This document shows positions 56,150 through 64,000 of a DNA stretch of 64,000 nt, in pieces (within the stretch, counting starts at the first letter, position 1; each line of letters starts with the position of its first letter). This stretch comes from Turnera subulata (lineage: Eukaryota > Streptophyta > Magnoliopsida > Malpighiales > Passifloraceae). The notes beneath the pieces are model-generated. The model was not told the origin of the DNA. It did no database searches and was given only the letters and a program-made list of their open reading frames with translations. Made by a program: the position numbers and the translations under genes. Where the stretch lies: NCBI GenBank assembly GCA_028386065.3, contig JAKUCV010000331.1, positions 2,188 to 66,187 of the forward strand, read 5' to 3'.

Positions 56150-57370
56150 GGAATTCTACAACAATGATCAACTCACACAAATAAGAGTCATGCATACAAA
56201 ATCATTTAACAAGAAATTCTATTAAATGATGCTCCTACTATATAAATCCAGACAATCATATAAGTAGGCCAAGATCCATATTTCACTACTAGATAAGTCA
56301 GCTTTGGCTGATCGCTTACTTAATAGTTATTTAGGTAGACAACTCTTGTAAATTACATCTCATGTAACTCTTGGATAGTTGAGTGAGTAATACTTGTTCT
56401 TGTCTATCTCATAGACTTAGCTCAACTCCTTGCCTCTAAGTCCTTAATCATATTAAGATGACCTAGTTAAGTTCAACACCATAATAAGCAGTTCCGATAT
56501 TACAATTATCGCGTCGCACCTTGCTAGGATAAACATTGGCACCTTGCTTTGGAAAAACCTACCAAGTGTTGATCTAAGCAATGATGAGTGCTTATCATGG
56601 AAGGAAACACAAGAAGAACTTAATATTTTCATCAATATATTATTCCAATACATTACATGCATGTTCTTGATGAATCATATATTGATGTTTGTAAATTTGG
56701 AAACCAAAAATAGATGAGAACATCGATGTCTGACTTTGAACATCGATGTTGTTGAGAATTTGATTCTCCCAACTACTTGGCAGTGCTCAAGAACATCGAT
56801 GTTTAACTCTTGAACATCGATGTCTGACTCTTGAACATCGATGTTTGAGAATTCTGGAACTCGAAATCTTTTGGCAGAGCCCAAGAACATCGATGTTTAA
56901 CTTGTGAACATTGATGTCTTGAGGTTCTGGAAATTCAAGATTTCTGGCAGTAGTTTTAAACATCGATGTCTAACTTTTAAACATCGATGTTTGACAATTC
57001 TGGAATCTCAAACTAACTTGGCAGTGCTCTAGAACATCGATGTTTAACTCTTGAACATCGATGTTTTGGTAGTTCTGCCAAGGCCACTCAACATGAGAAC
57101 ATCGATGTTTAACTCTTGAACATCGATGTTTTCAAGATTTTGCCAAAGCCAATCTTCATTAGAACATCGATGTTTGTCACACAACATCGATGTTTGGAAG
57201 ATCTGGCCAAGGCAAAAATCATGTGAACATCGATGTTTGTCTCACAAACATCGATGTTTTGGCCTTGCTGTACTAGAACGACAATCGTTCTTTACACAAA
57301 CCGACACTCGATTTTTCTTAGTCGAACTCTTCGACTTACTGCCATGAAAATTTTGATCGATATCTCATAC
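56150..57370 (-). other. Minus-strand copia leader
   Basis: Untranslated region between LTR and gag. 56150-56700 matches the plus copy leader (about 22050-22617) in parts; the remainder is the palindrome array. No PBS is found between the array and the LTR, so that end is deleted or rearranged. Confidence 0.7.
56719..57258 (-). promoter_or_regulatory. Leader array of 17 AACATCGATGTT-type palindromes
   Basis: Copies start at 56719, 56739, 56792, 56813, 56834, 56886, 56907, 56959, 56980, 57033, 57054, 57098, 57119, 57163, 57183, 57226 and 57247. Every neighbouring spacing within groups is 20 or 21 bp; groups recur at 63-74 bp (one at 94). Four copies have one or two changed bases. The linkers carry TTGGCAG or TGCCAA-type sequence as in the SIRE-type element. 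Confidence 0.9.
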
Positions 57371-58331
57371 CAATCAGTGAATCAAACCAGCCCAAAACGA
57401 CCCTGGTCCAACCACAGTCCAACCATGGTCCAACCACACCTAGTCGAACCATGGTCCAACCACGGTTCCACCACCTGCTCGAGTCAACGATTCTAAGTGT
57501 GTGACCCTGTAGGCACTTGTAACGTGCGGCAATAATTGTAAACTCATTTACAATTATAAGCAAAGAGCGGCGTCTAGCAACACATCATTGCTACCCGAGC
57601 GACAAGATCAGTACTGATTCAATATGCCTCATAAGCATGTCATCGTCCCTTCGTCCCATTACCAAGATTAAACACGAGACATGGAATATGTCAATCTCGC
57701 ATATGTTTGATCTCGGTTTCTTGATCCTCGAGCTAACTGTGTAAAACGGATACTAATGATATCACCATATCATAATCCGAGCACGGCCGTGCATTTACAG
57801 TTCAACTCTATCAAGAAACCAACCAATAATATACCCGTTATATGGGTTGGATGAATCCCCTCTGGATCATACAAAACCCACTACACATTTATCATATACC
57901 CAATGATTACACTAAGTCTACTCATTTACGAAATAGCCAAGAGTAATATCAAAGTATACGACTCATATGTTGGGAACCTTGATGATCACAGGTCTAAGGA
58001 CAATACATATAAGAACCGCTAATGACAATCATATAACGTTCCATGTAGCGTTCTTATGTGGGTCGGTCCAGTCCACAAGTTCTCTAACTTGTACCCGTAT
58101 ATAGAATTCATATCACATATAATTATCAACATACGCTAGTCTTAATTTATTATTACAACCCATCCATAATAATAATCGACTAGGGACATTTAAGAATACA
58201 TAAATATTCTAGGGTTATAAATATGTGCAAGCGTTTATCACATAAACGATATTTATTGGAATAACCTTAATGCGTATACATGATTACAAATAAACATCCA
58301 TTGATTGGCTTTTGGGCATATTACACTAACA
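57371..58331 (-). mobile_element. copia 5' LTR, 3' end truncated
   Basis: Minus-strand start at 58331. Matches 45672-46613 closely. The LTR end and PBS are missing; similarity stops at CAATCAGTGAATC. Confidence 0.88.
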
Positions 58332-58802
58332 GATAATGATGCTTTTAATGATTTAAGTGTTGTGGTGATGCCATGATAAGAACTATGTGGGCTTTGAACC
58401 CGGTTGCCAGGGTACGTAGGTGGTTTCTAGTGGTGGAGACTCAAGCCCAATTATTTTTATTTTCCTTTTTATTTCAGTTTAATCATATTTGTTTTATGTG
58501 ACTTGTTTCCACACAACATACTTTCACAGGGAAAAAAATTATTCTTTAATTGCACAATGTTTCGCCCCAACACAGGTGGGTGCCTAATACCTTCCCCTCC
58601 TTGACGAACTCCCAGGTCCAGCATCTTTGGTTCGCTAGTCGGTTGTCTTAAATGGAGTCATTGTTGCTTAAGAACGATTTTCCCCGGAATTTTTCCCTAT
58701 AATAAAATTCGGGTGGCGACTCCAATGTTATTGGATGACGGTTAAGAAGAGTGTAGAGAAACAGGTGGGGAGGCCCAATTAATCTTGGGTCGGGTCCTCA
58801 CA
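58332..58802 (+). mobile_element. Tat-like 5' LTR, right part
   Basis: Continues the LTR cut at 45503. Shared with 17355-17793: the GATTTAAGTG..GTG.TGATGCCATGAT block and TACGTAGGTGG.....TGGTGGAGACTCAAGCCC. Ends GGGTCCTCACA at 58802. Confidence 0.88.
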
Positions 58803-58804
58803 GT

Positions 58805-58822
58805 TGGCAACTCCACTAGGGA
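58805..58822 (+). other. Primer-binding site of Tat-like element
   Basis: TGGCAACTCCACTAGGGA lies two bases after the LTR. It resembles the TGGCGACTCC.CTGGGGA site of Tat/Ogre elements (thought to pair with tRNA-Arg). Confidence 0.7.
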
Positions 58823-59608
58823 CGTAGTGGGCTTAAGAAACTTTGTGCAATCGTTGAACTCCGTATGCATTCTATGTTTCATCATAAGTGCCCTGCATTC
58901 ATGATGATTGATGTGAAGCCTCTACCATAAAAGGAAGAGGGAATCCGGATCCGCTACAATGCTTTCCTTAAGCAATAGTGGCTTGAGTGAACCTGTTTCT
59001 CGTTGCTTAGCAATGATAGGGATTAATGGGCCTTAGACTTCACGCGATATCCATTATCATATGTGAGTAGGTCAAACTATTCCTTAGCGGCATTCTTTAG
59101 CCCCTAACCAGCTGCATACCTTGAGCTTCTCATGCATAATGAATCAATAAGTGGTACGTACATTTGGGTGAATATTGTTGTGGATTCAAGTAAATGTAAA
59201 TAGAGTGCCCTTTTCGCTTCTATATACCCAATAAAAAAAAGAAACAAAAACAAAAAAGTGTGTCAAGAGTTCCCTTGGGTACCCAAAACCTTTACACTTG
59301 TCCTCCCTAATATTAGGGCAAGATGGGTGAGGATAATACTACTGAGATGAATGCGGCCATGGAATCCCTGTTGAAGGACCCAGACGTGAGGGATGCACTG
59401 TTAGTATTAAAGTGAGGAAAGATTGTGTCCCCTAGGAGCGATGGGGGACAAGCTTCGAAGCAAGGCGTCGGGAATGGTGTTGTGGTAGTCCAAGATGATT
59501 TTTCGGTGGAGCAAGAGCCCAAAGGAGATGGAGAGAGACTCAAGAGAGTGAAAGATTTGCTGAAGACCATGAAGAGAAAAGAGAATGATTGGAACCTGGA
59601 TCGCTTGT
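58823..59608 (+). pseudogene. gag: Tat-like leader and first part of gag
   Basis: About 500 bp of leader, then from ATG 59323 the frame MGEDNTTEMNAAMESLLKDP, an in-frame TGA after 30 codons, and a charged segment to KRKENDWNLDRLL. It is cut there by the LTR starting at 59609. Content and end point suggest it is the missing 5' part of a gag like that at 41130-42554. The rest of the element is absent. Confidence 0.6.
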
Positions 59609-60762
59609 TGTGAACACCTAAATTTGACCCATGTATTTTCTACTAAAATTGGATTTCGAACGTGTTTGAACCTAGGATTAATGAGATGATGTGATCCTAG
59701 ATTAATGCAAAATAAAAAATTAATTTAGTAAAATTAATGTATTTCGGTAATTTAAACCTATATATACTTGAACTCTAGGATTAATGAGATGATTTAATCT
59801 TTAGGATAAAATATATATGAAGGTTTATTATACTAAAATATGTTTTATTTCATTGCTTGGGCTTTTTAATTATGTTTAACCCGATTATATTGAGATGATT
59901 TATTTTTAGGTTAAGGATAGGTTTAGGGGCCCAAGTTAATGGATTCTCTAGAGTTTGATTGGCCCATAGACACTTTAACTGAAAACTAGTTTTGGTTCTG
60001 ATTTTCGTGGAAAATCAGAATCAAATCACCCTTTAATTGGTAAATGTATTTTTGGTATGATTTTGCTTAAAATGGGTGTTAATGTGTAATCAATCAATTA
60101 TGGAATGATTTAGAGGAGTAATAATCAAGTAATGGAGTGATTCTGGGGTGATCAGGGGTTGATTGCGCAGTAGGATCAAATCAGAGCTGAATTAGGGGGA
60201 ATGGGGTTCGTAAAAGGGAAAGAACGGGTGACACGTGGGGTGACCAGCGAACATCCACACATGACCGCCGACCCTGGCGGTCATCCAGCACCGGCGGTCA
60301 TCAGTGCCCAGAATCTCCGATTTTCCTGATTTTTGTTTCTAATTCGATCCTACGCGGTTTTGGACCAGATTTTCGGGCATAATCTTCACCATTAAACAGA
60401 TCCATACCCCTAGGCTCCCAAAGAGCACTATAAATAGGACCTCTCACACACATTTCAGAAGACATACATTATTTCTCGTATACACACCCATAAGCCTTGA
60501 GTGCTTGTAGAAACTCTACCTCTCTAAGTATAGGAATCTTTTATAGGCAGAAACTCTGGTAGAATTTGATGGGAAACATCAGTAATTATCCAACAAGGAG
60601 GAATCAAGGAGAGGATCAACCACTGAACTAAGAAGTAGCAAGAAGGTGGGTGTAGAACATTAACCAATTCAAGGAGCTAGAGGAGGGCTACAAGAGGTAA
60701 CACTAATCCCTTATTGTTTGATTCTGGTTGATTATATGCTGATGCTTTTGATGATGTAAGTG
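59609..60762 (+). mobile_element. Tat-like LTR, interrupted at its 3' side
   Basis: Starts TGTGAACACCT. AATGAGATGATGT/TTT motifs at about 59679, 59788 and 59891, ATGACCGCC/GGCGGTCAT elements at 60260-60300, and TATAAATA at about 60430. It is cut after GATGATGTAAG by the minus-strand LTR at 60763; the remainder would lie beyond the window. No polypurine tract precedes it. Confidence 0.85.
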
Positions 60763-62369
60763 TGTGAATACCCGACCCAAAATCACTTGGGCCTATTCAC
60801 CTAATCCTTTCACCTTCTTTCTCGGGTCAATCCCATGACATTCGAGTCGCTACACAAATTTTACTAAGGAAAAAATTTGGGCAAAACCTTCATGTGACTC
60901 CTTTAGGCTACATGGTCATGCGAACCAAAATCATGGGATCGGGGGTTCGTTACAGATGGAAAGGTGTTAGGCACCTATCCGTGTTGGGTCGACACTATGT
61001 GCAATTGCAAAATACAAGTGTTCCTTGTGCAAGTGTGCAAGTGTGGGAAATAAAAGAATGGGAGAGAAGAAGAAGAATTGGCTTGCATCCCGTTGTAAAA
61101 CCGAGACTACCTACGTACCTGACTGACCAGGGGCAAAGCCACGTAGTTCTAAACATGGCACAAATCGGCCACTTACATCATCAAAAGCATCAGCATATAA
61201 TCAACAAGGATCAATCAAAACAAGGTTTAGTGTTACCTCCTGTAGCCCTGCTCTAGCTGCATGCAATAGGTTGAGTTCTACACCCACCTTCTTTCCACTT
61301 CTAAGCTCAATGATTGATCCTCTTCTTGACTCTTCCTTGCTGGACTACTGTTGATGCCTCGCACAAAATTTCTCCAGAGTTTTCTGCCTGAGAATGTATC
61401 TAACTTGGAGAGGTATAGTTTCTCTAAGCGCTTAAGGCTTGTGGGTGTATGTGTGAGAAAAATCGTGTCCCATTTGAAACGTGTGCTAGGAGTCCTATAT
61501 ATAGTGCTCTGGGAAGCCTAGGGGCGTAGACTTGCTTAATGGTGAAGAATATTCCCGAAAATCTGGTCCAAAACCGCGTAGGATCAAATTAGAAACAAAA
61601 TCAGAGAAAATCGGGGGTTCTGGGCACCTATGACCCCCGCTGCCGGCGGTCATCCTTTGGATGACTACCAGTGTCGACGGTCATGTGAGGATGAACGCCA
61701 GGTGCTGGAGGTCTTTGCTAGATGACCGCCGGTCACCCCGCGTGTCACTCATTCTTTCCTTTTTTACTCCCCCAATCCCCCTAATTTAGCTCTAACTTGA
61801 TCCTACCGCATAATTAACCCCTAATTAACCCAGAATCACTCAATTACTTGATCCCCACGCTCCTAAATCATTCCAAGAATGATTGATTACACATTGATAC
61901 CCATTTTAAGCAAAATCATACCAAAAACACAAAAATTTACTTAAATGATAATTCAACTTTGATTTTTTATGAAAATCAGAGCTAAAATTATCCTGCAAGA
62001 AATGAGTTAATGGGCTGGATAAACTCTAGAGAATTCATTAACTTGGACCCTTAAACCCATTTCTAACCCAAAAATAAATCATCTCAATATAATTAGGTTA
62101 AAAACAAGTCAAAGAGCCCAAGCAATGAAACGGAATGTATTTTAATGTAAATAAACCTTATTATATGTTTTACCCTAAGATTAAATCTTCTCATTAATCC
62201 TAAGGTTTAAGTGCACAAAGGTTTAGATTATCAAAATACATTAATTCTACTAAATTAAATTCTTATCATGCCTTAACTCAAAATCAAATCATCTCATTAA
62301 CCTCATGTTTGAGTATGTTTGGAATCTACTTTTAGTAAATTGTTCATGGGTCAAATTTGGGTGTTCACA
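60763..62369 (-). mobile_element. Minus-strand Tat-like 3' LTR
   Basis: 1607 bp with TGTGAATACCC and its expected opposite end GTGTTCACA. The minus-strand start is at 62369, preceded by the polypurine tract, so it is a 3' LTR. It contains a minus-strand TATATATA box (about 61496) and ATGACCGCC/GGCGGTCAT-type elements (61630-61735). The other LTR is outside the window. Confidence 0.88.
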
Positions 62370-62383
62370 GATGCCCCTCGTTG
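62370..62383 (-). other. Polypurine tract of minus-strand Tat-like element
   Basis: Minus strand CAACGAGGGGCATC abuts the LTR start; the same as 16184-16197. Confidence 0.75.
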
Positions 62384-64000
62384 ATGGGTCCTTAGGGACT
62401 AAGGACGAAACAACGTAAGAAAAGAACAACCAAATTTGAATGATAATGGGTGGTGTGTGTGCCAAGTTTTGGAGCATCCAATGCTCCTCTTCAGGAATCA
62501 TCTCATCTATTATTTTTTAGGGACTGACCCTCGGTTTTTGGGGATCATCTCATCCTAGGTTTCTGGGGATCATCTCATCCTAGGTTTCTGGGAATCATCT
62601 CTTCCCGGGGCGATAGAATCATCTCATCTATCAGCTTGTTGACAAAGAACCATCTCATCTTTGTCGGCTAGATTCTGTTTGGTCTTTTTGGGAATCATCT
62701 CATCCCAAGCTATTGTTTCTGGGAATCATCTCATGTCGGGGTGATAGAATCATCTCATCTATCGGGTTGTTGACAAAGAATCATCTCATCCTTGTCGGTT
62801 GGATTCTGTTGGGGAATCACCTCATCCCAAGCTATGGTTTCCAGGAATCATCTCATCCCGGGGCGATAGAATCATCTCATCTATCGGGTTGTTGACAAAG
62901 AATCATCTCAACTTTGTCGCCTGAATTCTGTTCGGGAATCATCTCATCCCAAGCTATGGTTTCCGGGAATCATCTCATCCCGGGGCAATAGAATCATCTC
63001 ATCTATCGGGTTGTTAATAAAGAATCATCTCATCTTTGTTAGCTGGATATTCAACGTTCAGTCTTTGGGAATCTTCTCATCCCAGGGTTTGCGAGGATCA
63101 GGTCCTCGGCTTTGGTTTTTTGGTACTGGGTACACGACTTTTGGCTGGTTTTCTCATTGCGAGAACTAGGTTCCTGGATTCTAACTTGTATGTCTCAAGG
63201 TCTGGTCACCTTGGGTTTGCAAGGGCTGGGCTCTTGGCTTACTGGTTCTCCCCATGTCTGGATCCCTCATGTCTGGACTCCTTATGGTTTTCTCTTATAT
63301 AGGTTCCTTCACGTCTGGCTTCCCTTCTCTCATGGTTTGTGGGAGCTGGATTCCGACTTTAGCTTTTCTCTTAATTCTCTCAAGGTTCTCTCTTGTTTGG
63401 ATCCCCTTATCTTTCAGTTTGCGGATGCTGGGTCCCGGCTTTAGTATTGGTTCCTCTCTGGACTCGCGTTGCGATAACTGGGTTATCGGCTTTTAGCTAG
63501 ATTCTCTCATGTATCTATCAGCTCGGTCTTCTCATCTCTTGGCAAAGGATAGTGGTTTGGTTAGCTGGGTTCCCTCAGGGTTGCAGAGACTAGATCTTTG
63601 GCTTTTGACTGGACTCTCCTAACTGGGTTCCTCTTGGGTCTGCGAAGACTGAGCCTTTGGGTTTTGACTGGATTCCCTCATTTTTTATTTGTTAAGTTCA
63701 CTCTTCTCTGGTTTCTCTCACTTCTGGGTCTACTCTCAAGGTTCTCGTCTCACAGTTTGCGGGTATTGGGTCCCGGCTTTGTGTCTTAAAGTCTGCGAGA
63801 GCTAGGTCACCGCTTCTGGTTTGTTCAAATCCCAGCCTCTCTCATATCAGGTTGGCTTTGTTTCTCCCTAGGTTTTCCTTCATTTGGGTTCTCTCGGCAT
63901 TAGGTATCTCACATCTAGGTGTCATCTCATGGTCTGGTTGCCTCGCTTTTGGGTTCCTCACATTCTCGAGTTTGGGTCGGAAGTGTTCCTGGGATCATCC
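62384..64000 (-). mobile_element. Tat-like 3' noncoding region, minus strand
   Basis: The counterpart of 14800-16197 in reverse complement. No gene. 62500-63050 is a GGAATCATCTCATCC array; 63080-63990 holds units such as GCGAGAGCTAGGTC, the complement of the CTAGCTCCCGC array. Long frames on the plus strand are repeat artefacts. Runs to the window end. Confidence 0.7.
62520..63045 (-). repeat. Tandem repeat of about 120-135 bp built on ATCATCTCATC
   Basis: Four copies of GGGGCGATAGAATCATCTCATCTATCGGGTTGTTGACAAAG-type units (split here: GGGGCGATAGAATCATCTC, then TATCGGGTTGTTGACAAAG) begin near 62604, 62738, 62860 and 62980. Within them ATCATCTCATC recurs about every 25-45 bp. Confidence 0.8.

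Larger units (their letters stand above)
45504..58331 (-). mobile_element. Minus-strand Ty1/copia, interrupted by a 5.57-kb composite insertion
   Basis: Minus-strand order: 5' LTR 58331-57371, leader with palindrome array, gag (56149-55625 and 50042-49782), pol (49781-46634), polypurine tract, 3' LTR 46613-45504. It is inserted in the Tat-like LTR (the flanks are LTR sequence), but no clean TSD is visible. The 3' LTR lacks the last 375 bp or so and the 5' LTR lacks its 3' part and PBS, compared with 19989-21524. Confidence 0.9.

Noticed and set aside
60894..61256. 120-aa plus-strand ORF
   Set aside because: Lies antisense within the Tat-like LTR and is not conserved in the other LTRs as far as I can see.

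Overview
The window is flowering-plant nuclear DNA made almost entirely of nested, mostly dead LTR retrotransposons. I found no host gene, rRNA, tRNA gene or CRISPR array. The evidence is plant-type LTR elements: Ty1/copia, Athila, Tat/Ogre-like and chromovirus-like Ty3/gypsy. They have plant primer-binding sites (initiator Met for copia, Asp type for Athila), Athila-type and DUF7745-type extra ORFs, and 9-bp-TSD Mutator-like MITEs. This looks like gene-poor (peri)centromeric or interstitial heterochromatin. The species cannot be told from the sequence.

Layout. 1-643: LTR of a minus-strand copia. 644-2842: 3' end and LTR of a chromovirus-like gypsy element. 2843-17793: 3' noncoding half and LTR of a Tat/Ogre-like element, split by a complete non-autonomous SIRE-type copia (4003-12029, TSD ATGGG). 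17794-19443: relic of a Tat/Ogre ORF1. 19445-40437: an Athila-type element (gag, pol, env-position ORF, LTRs) whose 5' LTR holds a copia (19989-27858, TSD GAACC). 40438-42554: minus-strand Tat-like gag relic. 42555-60762: a short Tat-like element with two LTRs; its 5' LTR holds two Mutator-like MITEs and a minus-strand copia (about 45504-58331). That copia's gag is split by a 5.57-kb composite (50049-55618) bounded by inverted SINE-like units, with truncated gypsy DNA as cargo. 60763-64000: LTR and 3' region of another minus-strand Tat-like element.

The strongest signal not explained by ordinary annotation is a 12-bp perfect palindrome, AACATCGATGTT. It occurs about 71 times (a few imperfect) in three copia elements and nowhere else in the window. 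Copies come in pairs 20-22 bp apart (about two DNA turns), and pairs recur mostly at about 63 or 73 bp (six or seven turns). In the SIRE-type element one array lies upstream of the LTR TATA box. A second internal array, followed by the same TAGCCGTT/AACGGCTA inverted repeat and its own TATA box, precedes the second ORF, so that ORF probably has its own promoter. Other families here carry different palindromes: ACAGGCTCAGCCTGT in Athila, GCAAAACGACGTCGTTTTGC and TGGGCCTAAAGCCCA in the chromovirus-like element, and GGGGCATGCTACCCC, CGGGACCTAGCTCCCG and TGGCGGTCATG hairpins in the Tat-like elements.

How the parts work together: the SIRE-type element keeps gag, an env-position ORF, both LTRs, PBS and PPT but has lost protease, integrase, RT and RNase H, so it must have been moved in trans. 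All coding regions of the other elements are broken, mostly by C-to-T or G-to-A stop codons.
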